Below, piece after piece: positions 1 to 9,400 of a DNA stretch of 36,527 bases. Source of the DNA: a virus; the IMG/VR virus record IMGVR_UViG_3300042197_001650, positions 1-36,527 of that record, one strand, 5' to 3'. The position numbers and the translations under genes were made by a program. The notes beneath the pieces were generated by a model that was given only the letters and a program-made list of their open reading frames with translations, made no database searches and had not been told where the DNA came from. Each line of letters begins with the position of its first letter. Within the stretch, counting starts at the first letter, position 1.

Positions 1-1115
1 TTGACCATATTTGGATTTTGAATTAATTTCTTGAGGTATTTTGCCCAATCTGAGTGGTTTCTTGACCCATCAACAAGAAGGGCGTTTCCATCAACAAATT
101 CCCCATTTTTCAAACAATGTTTCAAATCAATGGTATATGGGCCAAAATCCGATGCAATTAATGCTTTTTTATAAAACCCCGCTTCAATAACTTTAAGTTG
201 TGATTTCACTTTATTAAAGATATGAGGTTTGATTGGTGCCAAAGAAATATCAAATTTTGAATAATTTCTAGCATAACTTGTTACAGGTTTTGTCCATACT
301 CTAAGATAGTTTTCTTTTTCCTCATTTTCAAATTTATCTTGAGTAAATTTTTCCAAATATTCTTTATATTCAGGAGTTACGATTGAATAGTTTGCTGTAA
401 ATATTTTTTCGTATTCATACCAAACCGTTTCGTGAGACTTAATTGGTCTTTGTTTTTGTTCCCCTGTTTGTTGATTAATTTCTGTCATTGTTCCCCTTGT
501 ATCAAAACCGCAAACAACATACTGAATTTTATTTTTAAATTCCATAAGTTTTTCGGTCATTCCATCAAGCAACATTAAATCATGCAAATGTGATGAACCC
601 CCAAGCCAACCAATTCTTAATCTATCACTTTCGGGAGTTTTTTCTTTGAATTGGGCTTCGTTTGGGTCAATTGCGTTTGGCAAAACAAATACATTTTTAT
701 TGTATTTTCTTATTTCGTCCGCATAAATTTCAGTTGTGGTTGTAACATATTCTGCGGCTTTAATGTTTGCAATAATTTTTTCATGAATTTTATTTTGAAC
801 AATAAGTTGATGAAGAGGGTGTTCAATTGTCGGCAACCAATAATCATCAATATCACATATTGTTTTTATTCCCAAAGATTTAAGAACAGGAATAAATTGA
901 ACTGACCTATCCATATCTTGTCCAATACTTCTATGGAAATGGACTATTTGGTATTGTTTCCAAAAGTTTAAATCGTTAAAATCCAAATCAAAAACAATAT
1001 CTACGTGAAAATCTTCATTATATAATTTTTGAAGAAATAAGTGGGGGTCGACAGAGCGAAATTTTCCAACGCCGGTTCTATCTGAGGGGGCGACTAAAAC
1101 ATTAATTTTTGACAT
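1..1115 (-). CDS. GT-B (GT4-like) glycosyltransferase, C-terminus beyond window
   Basis: An open frame runs on the minus strand from ATG at 1115 to the window edge, about 371 codons, with no stop seen. The N-terminus reads MSKINVLVAPSDRTGVGKFR, a typical first strand and loop of a GT-B glycosyltransferase. An HFHRS motif and an ICDIDDYW segment follow. A linker ending LPNAIDPNE leads to the second Rossmann half, which opens RIGWLGGSSH, the usual start of the nucleotide-sugar-binding domain. The acceptor and donor are unknown. The gene overlaps the 3' end of the upstream homing endonuclease by 14 bases. It may belong with the glycan island at 10062-17435, but it is on the other strand and separated from it. 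Fold call fairly sure; substrate unknown. Confidence 0.75.
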   Translation of the reverse strand, partial: MSKINVLVAPSDRTGVGKFRSVDPHLFLQKLYNEDFHVDIVFDLDFNDLNFWKQYQIVHFHRSIGQDMDRSVQFIPVLKSLGIKTICDIDDYWLPTIEHPLHQLIVQNKIHEKIIANIKAAEYVTTTTEIYADEIRKYNKNVFVLPNAIDPNEAQFKEKTPESDRLRIGWLGGSSHLHDLMLLDGMTEKLMEFKNKIQYVVCGFDTRGTMTEINQQTGEQKQRPIKSHETVWYEYEKIFTANYSIVTPEYKEYLEKFTQDKFENEEKENYLRVWTKPVTSYARNYSKFDISLAPIKPHIFNKVKSQLKVIEAGFYKKALIASDFGPYTIDLKHCLKNGEFVDGNALLVDGSRNHSDWAKYLKKLIQNPNMV

Positions 1116-1860
1116 ATTTTTTAATTATATTTTGTATTGTGACATAAGAATCAAAATCTGATTCCCATATTACCTCCAAAGTATAACCAAGTTTTTTCAA
1201 ATTATCAATTCTTATTTCATCTTGAGCCCAAATCTCTTTTGCCGTTTTTTTCTTGTGGGGGTGAAAAAAGTTTTCGTGATATTTTTTAGGATTACAATGC
1301 CAATAATCACCATTGTATTCTATTATTAAATTTAATTTTTCTACGAAAATATCGCATACATATTTGTCAATTCTAAAAGTTTTTTTCGCATCGTATTTTA
1401 AATTGGTTAAAATGTCTAAAATCTTTTTTTCAGGTTTTGAAGATGAACTAAATTTTGTAGGATTTTCAGTCAAAATTTTAGAAATCTTCACTAGTGTTTC
1501 TTTACTATGTTTTTTCCCGTAAAAAGGATTTCCCTCCCCAACCTGTAATGACAAAGAACAAGGTTTACAAAGAGCAGACCCTTTTAATTTTCTAAAATGA
1601 TTTCTACAAGCAATCGCCTTATCTTTAGCAAAAGTTTTTATATCTTTTCCACATTTAGGACATTTACGGACCACAGAATAACCATCCTTTTCCGACTTTA
1701 TATCCAAAGATTTGCATCGGTCTCTTTTTCTAATTAATCCGTGTTTATTTAAAATTTTAAGAATTGTTGTTTTTGATGACTTAACTATTTTTACAATTTC
1801 TAAACTACTTTTACCTTTTTTATATTCGGTAATAATTCTTTTTTCAGTTTTAATATCCAT
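1102..1860 (-). CDS. Free-standing homing endonuclease, EDxHD/Vsr-like with NUMOD3
   Basis: This 252-residue protein has three parts. Residues about 1-50 form a helix-turn-helix of resolvase type. Residues about 65-105 hold a zinc-binding segment with CPKCGK and CKPC pairs. A NUMOD3-type motif (GEGNPFYGKKHS, about 108-119) follows. The C-terminal half (about 140-252) resembles the Vsr-like PD-(D/E)XK fold of EDxHD homing endonucleases: a KPEKKILDIL helix, DKYVCDIF, LIIEYNGDYWHC, and a final GYTLEVIWESDF. Such enzymes cut intron- or gene-less alleles and spread by repair. It sits between a glycosyltransferase and a structural cluster and interrupts neither. ATG is preceded by TATTTATA seven bases upstream. 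Family call is strong; target site unknown. Confidence 0.82.
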   Translation of the reverse strand: MDIKTEKRIITEYKKGKSSLEIVKIVKSSKTTILKILNKHGLIRKRDRCKSLDIKSEKDGYSVVRKCPKCGKDIKTFAKDKAIACRNHFRKLKGSALCKPCSLSLQVGEGNPFYGKKHSKETLVKISKILTENPTKFSSSSKPEKKILDILTNLKYDAKKTFRIDKYVCDIFVEKLNLIIEYNGDYWHCNPKKYHENFFHPHKKKTAKEIWAQDEIRIDNLKKLGYTLEVIWESDFDSYVTIQNIIKKYVKN

Positions 1861-1866
1861 ATATAT

Positions 1867-1874
1867 TATAAATA
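1867..1874 (-). promoter_or_regulatory. TATTTATA promoter-like octamer
   Basis: Exact TATTTATA on the coding strand of the homing endonuclease, ending 6-7 bases before its ATG. The upstream gene is co-oriented, so the site cannot be assigned to a divergent gene. Confidence 0.5.
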
Positions 1875-1886
1875 TCCCGTTTTGTC

Positions 1887-1900
1887 AAAAGGACACTTTT
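1887..1900. promoter_or_regulatory. Palindrome AAAAG-N4-CTTTT upstream of homing endonuclease
   Basis: An inverted repeat AAAAG-GACA-CTTTT lies 12 bases upstream of the TATTTATA octamer of the 1102-1860 gene. It resembles the 15-bp palindromes ahead of both RHH-HNH cassettes and has nearly the same spacing to the octamer (12 against 14). It may be an operator or an upstream promoter element. Confidence 0.4.
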
Positions 1901-1905
1901 TTAAA

Positions 1906-1933
1906 CAAAAAAACCTCCCGAATTTGGGGAGGT
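1906..1933 (-). terminator. Rho-independent terminator
   Basis: Read on the minus strand, ACCTCCC pairs with GGGAGGT across a 7-base loop, followed by a run of T. It lies just past the stop of the 1941-2531 gene and should end the 1941-4520 minus-strand operon before the homing endonuclease. Confidence 0.85.
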
Positions 1934-1940
1934 AATATTA

Positions 1941-2531
1941 TTAAGACAATTTTTTAACTTTTGTTATTTTTCCCTCAAATATATGTTTCCCGACTTTAAA
2001 TTGAAATAACTCATCGCTCTTTTTTTCGGACTCGGAAATAATTCCATTTTCACTTAATATTTTTTGAAGTTCCTCTCTAACAATTTTTCGTAAATCATTC
2101 GATTGAGGTTGTTGTGATTTTGAAGTTTGCCCATTGGATGATTGGACTATCTTTTTGTTTTCCCCCATTAATCTTGCCGCTTTTTCAATAACATCATTTG
2201 ATAATGTTGGTGAATAAGAGTCAGGTTGTTTAATCGGGTGTTTAATCATTAATTGTTTAATTGCGTCAGGAAGTTTTGAATTTTTAATTCTATCTTCTGT
2301 TAACACTGGTTGTTTTGTTATGGCTGCAGGTTGTGGTTGAGCTCCCATAAATTCTTGTGGAATATTATAAGTTGCGCTTATTGGCTCTGGAGCATATAAA
2401 TCAGGAACATTAATTTTTGTTTCATTGAGTTCAATTGGCATTCCTGAACCAGCTTGTCCTCTTGGCATTTCTCTATGTTTATCCATTATTTGTTTGGATA
2501 TCATAAGTTTTTGTATAAATTCGTCTGTCAT
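1941..2531 (-). CDS. Hypothetical protein, likely virion-associated
   Basis: I do not recognise this 196-residue protein. The N-terminus is helical (FIQKLMISKQIMDKH). The middle is a disordered Pro/Gln/Ser-rich stretch. A helix around 145-165 (DLRKIVREELQKILSENG) has coiled-coil character. The end is a short basic beta segment (FKVGKHIFEGKITKVKKLS). This layout resembles phage assembly or scaffold-adjacent proteins, but that is only an impression. The start codon overlaps the stop of the upstream WYL-like gene as ATGA, which implies translational coupling. It is last in the minus-strand operon and is followed by a strong terminator. Confidence 0.7.
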   Translation of the reverse strand: MTDEFIQKLMISKQIMDKHREMPRGQAGSGMPIELNETKINVPDLYAPEPISATYNIPQEFMGAQPQPAAITKQPVLTEDRIKNSKLPDAIKQLMIKHPIKQPDSYSPTLSNDVIEKAARLMGENKKIVQSSNGQTSKSQQPQSNDLRKIVREELQKILSENGIISESEKKSDELFQFKVGKHIFEGKITKVKKLS

Positions 2532-2920
2532 ACTTCTTCTAAATCAAATTCTGCGCAAAGTTTTATTGAGGTCATTCCTTTGTCGTTTGGATTATATTCA
2601 GGTCTTGGTTCCGTAAAATTTTGTCTTGGGTCAAAATTATAACTACCAATTCTATCTACCCTAAATAATCTCCACCCTGGTAAAGGTTGTTCTCCTTTTT
2701 GCGCTGTGTAAGAAGCTCCTTCCCTTTCCCAAGCTCTAATAACCGCATTTCCGGCTTTGGAAACTCCGTAGCAAAAGGGTTCAATTACGCGAAGTCCTTT
2801 TCCTCCGTTGTCGTCTCCATCATAATAAATTGTTACCAAATTTTTATTTTTAATGGAGTTAACTATTTCTTCAGCCGACTTTTCTAAAATAAGTCGCTTA
2901 ACAATATTGTAAAGCTTCAT
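2528..2920 (-). CDS. WYL-like domain protein
   Basis: This 130-residue protein has a short N-terminal helix (about 1-25) and then a WYL-like beta barrel (about 26-95). The pattern includes KNLVTIYYDG, RVIEPFCYG, AGNAVIRAW and a closing WRLFRVDRIGSY, matching the family's usual strand order with the conserved arginines of the RxFRxxRI signature. WYL domains bind nucleic acids or nucleotides and regulate bacterial defence and DNA-damage genes. Here there is no attached HTH. The gene lies in a tight operon of probable structural genes: its start overlaps the preceding stop as TAATG and its stop overlaps the next start as ATGA. Domain call moderate; role unknown. Confidence 0.6.
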   Translation of the reverse strand: MKLYNIVKRLILEKSAEEIVNSIKNKNLVTIYYDGDDNGGKGLRVIEPFCYGVSKAGNAVIRAWEREGASYTAQKGEQPLPGWRLFRVDRIGSYNFDPRQNFTEPRPEYNPNDKGMTSIKLCAEFDLEEV

Positions 2921-3204
2921 TATGCTGGGTTCTGATATGGTTTGTCAAAACTGTATGGGTTAATTTTAATATTGTTAATTCTTTCTGAAATATCAACAGA
3001 ATTTCCGCCTTTTGACGTGTCAAGAAATACGCCAGTTCCTTTACCAAATGCATCTCCATCTGATATTGCGTCAGGATTTGTTGAGCCAAATTGATTATCT
3101 AAACTATAATCATTTCTAGCTAATTGTTGTTTTCTAATTTGTTCTGCAACCTCAGTTAATTTATTTTGAGGTTGAGTAAAATCTAATGATTCAAATTGTG
3201 CCAT
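2920..3204 (-). CDS. Hypothetical protein
   Basis: A 94-residue acidic, Asn/Gln-rich protein with no recognised domain. Residues 12-30 look helical (NKLTEVAEQIRKQQLARND). The rest is polar and likely disordered, ending YSFDKPYQNPA. The stop overlaps the next start by one base (TAATG), so it is an operon member. An overlapping frame at 2898-3089 is a shadow. Real gene by packing and length; function unknown. Confidence 0.65.
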   Translation of the reverse strand: MAQFESLDFTQPQNKLTEVAEQIRKQQLARNDYSLDNQFGSTNPDAISDGDAFGKGTGVFLDTSKGGNSVDISERINNIKINPYSFDKPYQNPA

Positions 3205-3205
3205 A

Positions 3206-3652
3206 TTACAATAGTTTTATTAAATTGTTTATTAGTTTTAATTCGTTAATAACTCTGGACTCCAATCTTAAAAAACTTGTTGAATTGTCATTCCAAGTAT
3301 CATATTTTTCTGAAGATTTTCTATGGGTTTCAGATGGACGAATTGCCTTTCTTTTTTCGTGTGGGCTTAAAAAAGCGTTTGACTCACCATTATTTTTTTT
3401 TATTTCTTTGCTTGTGTGAATATCTCTTCTTTTTCCACCCAAAGTTTGGTTAATCCAATTATGAAAATTTGAACCTCCCAAACTATCCATTTCACCATTT
3501 TCCATTCTATTTTTTAATCTTTTTAGATTGGAATATGAAATTTTTTTTGTATTTAAAATATTATCAATAGTTTTTTCACCCCTGAATTTTTCAAGCTCAT
3601 CAAGTTGTGATTTTTCAACTTCGTAATATTTTCCGTATAAATCTTTATTCAC
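3206..3652 (-). CDS. Hypothetical basic protein
   Basis: A 148-residue, strongly charged protein without a recognised domain. The N-terminal third is helical (YYEVEKSQLDELEKFRGEK). The middle is Lys/Arg/Ser-rich and contains LGGSNFHNWINQTLGGKRR. The C-terminus is a predicted amphipathic helix (SRVINELKLINNLIKLL) that could oligomerise. It overlaps the end of the upstream 3645-4520 gene by 8 bases, and one base separates it from the next gene. Probably a phage assembly or internal protein; this is inferred from context only. Confidence 0.65.
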   Translation of the reverse strand: MNKDLYGKYYEVEKSQLDELEKFRGEKTIDNILNTKKISYSNLKRLKNRMENGEMDSLGGSNFHNWINQTLGGKRRDIHTSKEIKKNNGESNAFLSPHEKRKAIRPSETHRKSSEKYDTWNDNSTSFLRLESRVINELKLINNLIKLL

Positions 3653-4520
3653 CTTGTTTTAAAATTTTAATTAAATCATTAACTGAAATTCCTTCTTTGT
3701 CAGCAATTTTTTTAATTGAACTTAAATTTTGTTTTAAGATTTTGCTAACAGCTTTGTTTGATGAAATTTCTTTATTTTTATTTTTATCTTTTAAAACTTT
3801 ATCTTCAAACATTTTAAGGGCTTTCTTTTTTCTTATTTCCTCAATTTGTTTTTTTTCCATTAATGTGAATGTGTCAATATAGTTTTTATCGTTTTTAATT
3901 TTTTTTGGAACTCTTTTTATCTTTTTTTCGTGTCTTTTTTCATCAAATTCTTTTCCTTGAGCTAAAGTTCTTTCAGCTGCTTCATCTGGTGATAAATCAA
4001 GGTCCTCAATAAAGGTTTCAAAAGTTTCAGGTCCGTCTAAATCTTTTGTTTCTTCATAGCCAAAAGCGTCAGAAAAATCAATTTCATTAATTACATTCCC
4101 GTCCTCATCTTCACTTTCACCCCAATAAACTCTATAACCTCTTGTTACAGGGTTATTTGTTTGTCTTGTTGCAACAACTTCTTGGTCTGTTGTTCCTTTT
4201 GGAGCAATTCTTGGGTCAAGAATTGGAACTTTTGAACTTAAAAATGTTCCGTCATCATCAACGAGTTCGTCAATTTCAGATTTTACTTTTTCTAATCTTT
4301 TTTTAACTGATTGAGTATCTTTTAATTTTTTTTCCTGAAATATTTTTGTTAATTCTTTTTCAATTGTTTTTTTATCTTTTTTATTAAAAGACATTTTTTC
4401 ATCTTTTTTTCTAGCTTCAGTTAAAGTATTTTGAACACTAAAATACAAATCAATTCCGTTTCTTCCTTCTTTTAGGAAAAAATAATACGGAGAACGAAAA
4501 TATTCTTTTTTGAATAGCAT
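3645..4520 (-). CDS. Hypothetical highly charged protein, first gene of minus operon
   Basis: A 291-residue protein, very rich in Lys, Glu and Asp. Residues about 40-90 form a long charged coiled coil. A folded-looking middle (about 95-150) holds YRVYWGESEDEDGN. Residues about 165-245 are again charged helix. The C-terminus (SSIKKIADKEGISVNDLIKILKQGE) looks like a small three-helix or peptide-binding unit. The composition resembles phage scaffold or prohead-core proteins, but no homology is claimed. ATG at 4520 follows TATTTATA by 12 bases, in a promoter region shared divergently with the 4565 gene. Confidence 0.65.
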   Translation of the reverse strand: MLFKKEYFRSPYYFFLKEGRNGIDLYFSVQNTLTEARKKDEKMSFNKKDKKTIEKELTKIFQEKKLKDTQSVKKRLEKVKSEIDELVDDDGTFLSSKVPILDPRIAPKGTTDQEVVATRQTNNPVTRGYRVYWGESEDEDGNVINEIDFSDAFGYEETKDLDGPETFETFIEDLDLSPDEAAERTLAQGKEFDEKRHEKKIKRVPKKIKNDKNYIDTFTLMEKKQIEEIRKKKALKMFEDKVLKDKNKNKEISSNKAVSKILKQNLSSIKKIADKEGISVNDLIKILKQGE

Positions 4521-4531
4521 AGAGTTTTATC

Positions 4532-4539
4532 TATAAATA
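4532..4539 (-). promoter_or_regulatory. TATTTATA promoter-like octamer
   Basis: Exact octamer on the minus strand, 12 bases ahead of ATG at 4520. In this divergent region the opposite strand reads TATAAATA, the T4 late -10, toward 4565, so orientation is ambiguous here. Confidence 0.45.
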
Positions 4540-4551
4540 CATTCAAACTTG

Positions 4552-4559
4552 TATTTATT
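4552..4559 (+). promoter_or_regulatory. TATTTATT promoter-like motif
   Basis: Seven of seven core bases, six bases before ATG at 4565, followed by AGGAA, which could act as a weak ribosome binding site. Confidence 0.45.
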
Positions 4560-4564
4560 AGGAA

Positions 4565-6484
4565 ATGTCACAACAGAATATCAGGGAATATAATTTTAGA
4601 AAATGGTTTTTAAAACCTTCTGGCCAAAATTTAGACATAAATTTGGCTTCAGATGAGCAAAACTATAATGAGGAAGTTGTATTTTCACCTTATCTAATTG
4701 CTGAAAATGATGGTAATAGATTACCAATTAGTTTTGATTTAAATAATTCAGGTTCATCCCAATTATATGTTTTAAATTATGGACTATATAATTCAGCAAA
4801 TACTCTTGTATCACTCAATTATTATAACCCAAATAATGACAATTTGGATATGTTTACCGCATCAACTCTATGTGATATTGGATTAACAGGAATTGATAAT
4901 GGTTTAGTAACAGAAATGACAGGTGAAACAATTTCTTTTACTATGGGATTGTTAGACGACTCAAACAAATTTGATAGATATTCTTTTGACAGAAGATTTA
5001 AAATGTTCCAAGTTACAGGATATACAAATCCTCCAAATCAAAGATTTAGTGGGAATACCGCATCAACAATTTATGAAATTGTTTCAAAAACAAATAGCAA
5101 AATTGGGGCATATAATCAATTATATGGTGGATTTTATCAAGGGTTTTTTAAACTTTTTGGATATGATTATGAAGTTTTTCCAACAAGAACCAATAAAGGT
5201 TGGTCTGTTGAAATGATTTTGAGACCAAGAAAAAACGATGAGTTTTTTCCTACCTCCTCTCAAACAACTTTAAATCTTACGTATTCTTCAAACAATAATA
5301 CATTTTTTTATTTTGGAGTAAGAGGTGAAAATAAATTTTACCACCACGCATCAGGTTCACCCGAAAGTGACTCTGGTTATACAAGAGTCACACAAAATCT
5401 AAATGAATGCCTTAAAACTTGTTCGTGTTCAGATACTGGTGTCACAAATTCAAGATGTATTGAAGTTTACAATCCATTAGAATATACAATTGAACATAAC
5501 ATAGATTGTGGATGTGGATGTTCAGAAAATTCTGTATTAAACCCCGACAAAAACCCGCTTTATGATTCAATGTCAAATGCTTTATCTGTTAGATTTTCCG
5601 GTGACCCATCAAACCCAAAAATATGTGTTAAGGTATTAAAATTAACAGGGGATTGTGTTATGACTGGAACAACGCCTATTACAGGGATTACATATCAAAC
5701 GGGTTATACAATAACAGAATATTGTTCTAATAAACAAATTTACGAATATTGTGCAATTAACGGACCAAATTATTTGGAATCAGACCATTGGTCTTTAATT
5801 AATTGTGTTTGGGAAAGAAATACATATTTTGACACTTGTGATTTATACTACAAAGGAGGTCTTGGATTAATAACAGATTTTAAATATGTTGATAGTTTAT
5901 CAAATAATACAGTAAACTTAATTGAGCCTCCCGTTACCCATACAGGTAGTCTGGCACCAGACCAAGTTGAAATTGTTAATCTTAACGAAAGATGGTTGAT
6001 TGAAAAATCAGATAGGCTTGGAACATTAAAAATATATGTTAACGGAAGATTATTTTATGTTATAAATGGATTTGAAGAAATTATTCCAAGAGGGTTAAAT
6101 ACGGAAAAAGAAAAACAGCTTGGGGTTTCTTTTAACATATCTTGGGGAGGAGGAACTCAAGGATTAAGGGAAAGTTTAACATTTACAGGTTGTCCTGAAA
6201 GTTTAACGGGTTTAATTTACCAACAAGACCCTGAAGTTATGCCAAATCAAACACTATCAGGAACAAGCTTATCTGCGCTCACAACAAACATATTAATTGA
6301 GCCTAATTTTGGTGGAAGTTTTGATGGGGCAATAAGTCAATTTAGAATGTATGTTAAACCATTAAACGCTTCTGAAATTTTACACAATTTTAATTTATTA
6401 AAAAATAAATTTTTAATTTTTGACCCCCAATGCCCAAATTGTGATAATAATATACTAAACGATATAGAATACGAATTTTTATAA
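4565..6484 (+). CDS. LamG/concanavalin A-like virion structural protein
   Basis: This 639-residue protein is beta-rich and has no signal peptide. Residues about 205-260 ([17 protein letters not shown], then [13 protein letters not shown]) match the opening strands of a laminin-G/ConA-like lectin fold. [16 protein letters not shown] (about 487-502) and [11 protein letters not shown] near the C-terminus match its closing strands. Between them is an insertion with two tight Cys clusters (residues 282-298 and 315-319), plausible for metal or disulfide use. A CPNC pair lies near the C-terminus. The stop overlaps the next start as TAATG, coupling it to the fibre gene at 6484. A tail-fibre, baseplate-wedge or capsid-decorating role is likely; which one is not clear. 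Confidence 0.72.
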   Translation: MSQQNIREYNFRKWFLKPSGQNLDINLASDEQNYNEEVVFSPYLIAENDGNRLPISFDLNNSGSSQLYVLNYGLYNSANTLVSLNYYNPNNDNLDMFTASTLCDIGLTGIDNGLVTEMTGETISFTMGLLDDSNKFDRYSFDRRFKMFQVTGYTNPPNQRFSGNTASTIYEIVSKTNSKIGAYNQLYGGFYQGFFKLFGYDYEVFPTRTNKGWSVEMILRPRKNDEFFPTSSQTTLNLTYSSNNNTFFYFGVRGENKFYHHASGSPESDSGYTRVTQNLNECLKTCSCSDTGVTNSRCIEVYNPLEYTIEHNIDCGCGCSENSVLNPDKNPLYDSMSNALSVRFSGDPSNPKICVKVLKLTGDCVMTGTTPITGITYQTGYTITEYCSNKQIYEYCAINGPNYLESDHWSLINCVWERNTYFDTCDLYYKGGLGLITDFKYVDSLSNNTVNLIEPPVTHTGSLAPDQVEIVNLNERWLIEKSDRLGTLKIYVNGRLFYVINGFEEIIPRGLNTEKEKQLGVSFNISWGGGTQGLRESLTFTGCPESLTGLIYQQDPEVMPNQTLSGTSLSALTTNILIEPNFGGSFDGAISQFRMYVKPLNASEILHNFNLLKNKFLIFDPQCPNCDNNILNDIEYEFL

Positions 6485-9400
6485 TGGCAATTAGATTTAC
6501 TAGCATAAAATACAGCGGATTTAGCGTAAATTTATCAGTATTACCTGTAGGTGAAATATATAGAACTTATGTGGGAGCTTTTACATTTCCTTTTGATTAT
6601 TCTGGAAACACAGATAATGGAATTTTTTATTTTTATATTCCCGCAATAGACCAAGTTTTTGAAAAAGAGGTCATCCCTTTACCCCCGACTCCTACCCCAA
6701 CAAATACGCTAACTATTACGATAACACCAACAAATACACCTACACCAACAAATACGCTAACTATTACGATAACACCATCTGAAACGCCAACAAATACACC
6801 TACACCGACTGAATCGGAATTAATAACACCTACACCAACAAATACGCCAACAAATACACCTACACCAACTGAATCGGAATTAATAACACCTACACCAACA
6901 AATACGCCAACAAATACACCTTCAATGACCGAGACCCCGACTCCTACCCCAACAAATACAGTAACGCCAACACCAAGTATTACATCTAATTTTGTTTTTG
7001 AAAGTTTATGGAGTGCGTCCTCTCCAATTGAATTACCTTATTCTCCTACTGGAACTTATTCGGGTATAATTTATTGGGGCGATGGTAATATTTCAGCAAA
7101 TACTTATGATAATAGAATACACGATTATGCGTCTTCAGGAAATTATAACGTAACAATTATTGGCCAAATTCAAGGGTGGGATTTTTTAAATTATGCAACA
7201 AGTTATAGAAATAATCTTATTGAGATTTATAAGTGGGGCTCTTTAATTGGTGAAAATAACTCCAATGCAAATATGTTCTATGGGTGTTCAAATCTATCGT
7301 TATCTTTAGTATCGGATGTGTTAAATTTACAGGGAATTACAGCAACAACAAGTATGTTTGAGAATTGTTCATCATTAAATGAAATTTTTAATGTGGAGTT
7401 ATGGGATACATCAAGTGTAATTAATATGTCAAATATGTTTCGTGGAACTAGCCTAAACAATCTAAATCAGGACATTCAACTTTGGGATGTTTCAAATGTT
7501 ACTGACATGTCAGGAATGTTTAGTGGGTCAACAAACTTTAACATAGATTTAGGAGGGTGGGATATTGGGCAGGTAACAAATATGACTAATATGCTAGACA
7601 ATACGTCATTGAGTATTTTTAATTATTCAAATACTTTGATAAATTGGGCGGCGTTAATTCCTAACATACAAAATGGAGTTACTCTTGGTGCTTATGGTCT
7701 TTTATATTCTGTTCCAGATGGTGAAGACGCTAGAAATATTTTAACTGGCAGTCCTTATAATTGGACAATAGTTGGTGATTCATCAACCAATATAACACCT
7801 ACCCCAACACCAACTATGACAAATACTCCAACACCTACATCGTCACAAATAGGACCTGAAACCCCTACAAACACACCCACATTAACCTCAACCCCAACCC
7901 CAAGTCCATCTCAAGGATATAACCCTTTTGTAAGTATATGGTCTGGAGATTCGGTAACGTTACCATACGTTTCAGGGGGAACTTATTCAGGAACAATTGA
8001 CTGGGGCGATGGAAATGTTTCAGCGAATACTTTTGCGAATAGAACTCACTCATATGACTCATTAGGACTTTATACCATAACAATTGATGGTGATATTACA
8101 GGTTTTAAATTCGCTCCAATTTCTGACAGATTAAAAATAATTGAAATTACAAGCTGGGGAAAATTAAGAGGTTTAAATAATAGTAATTCAGATATGTTTA
8201 GTTTCTGCTCAAATTTAGTATTGACTGGAGTTTCTAATACCCCAAATTTATCGGGAATTACTAATGTTGCTTCTATGTTCTCATCTTGTGCGTCTATAAC
8301 AACAATAAACAATTCTAATTTTTGGAACACTCAGGATATAGTTACTATGACCGCAATGTTTGACAGTTGTACTCTGTTTAATAGTACTATTAGTGGGTGG
8401 AATGTTTCTAATGTGGTAAATATTAATAGTATGTTTAATTCGTGTGAATCATTTAATCAGAATATTAATAATTGGGATGTGTCAAATGTTACAGGAATGA
8501 CCTCAACATTTGCGTTTACAAACATTTACAATCAACCATTAAATAATTGGGTGGTAAGCGCGGTAACAACTATGTCTAATATGTTTAATCAGGCGGTTTT
8601 ATTTAACCAACCATTAAGTAGTTGGACAATTACAAATTTAACAAATGCAAGTGCTATGTTAAATTCTTCAGGATTAGATACAATGAATTATTCAAATATG
8701 TTAATTGGTTGGGCAAACCAATCCCCAAATATTCAATCTGGTGTTACACTTGGAGCGTCAGGAATTTATTATTCCGCAACTACCGCACAATCATCAAGAG
8801 ATATTTTAACTAACCCACCTTATAATTGGGTTATTACTGATAATGGCCCTATTGAGCCGAGCCCAACACCGACCTCTACACCCACAGTAACTCCTACTTT
8901 GACTGTGACCCCAACAAATACACAAACCCCAACAAATACTGTTACTCCAACTGAATCAGAAACACCAACCCCTACGCCAACTAATACTCAAACTCCAACA
9001 ATAACTCCAACAAATGAAGGTCCTGTTTGTCCATATATTGTCGGTTACTTTAATACCACTGACGAAGTAATGAGATTTAACATTAACACTAATTACGATG
9101 GAAGTGTTTACGTTGTCACAACTGGCGGGACTGAAGTTTATGATACGTCATACACTTATGTTCAAACAATCCCAAACTCATTTACCGCTAATACACCAAC
9201 ATATGCCAGTATTGTTTTTGCTAATGAATTTGTATATGTTGGGGGTGACCCGTCTAACAAAAAAATTGACCTATTTGATTTAAGTCAATTAACATCTACC
9301 ACAGTAACGGTTGGTTCAAGTATTACTGAAATGTCTGTTGATTTAACAAATTCTTACGTGGCCTACTTAATTCCTGATTCAGATTATCAACAAATTTTAA

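Noticed and set aside
651-905. Plus-strand 84-codon frame
   Set aside because: Shadow of the minus-strand glycosyltransferase; Asn/Phe/Cys-rich composition is typical of antisense AT-rich DNA.
4532-4539. T4-type late promoter TATAAATA on the opposite strand
   Set aside because: It fits in the divergent regions only; at six sites with co-oriented neighbours it would point away from any gene, so the reverse sense was preferred.
6679-6987. Possible CRISPR-like repeat array
   Set aside because: Repeats are in frame with a protein, have no unique equal-length spacers, and code for T/P units.
7865-8330. Minus-strand frames inside the DUF285 fibre
   Set aside because: They lie opposite strong coding sequence and have no start context or family resemblance.
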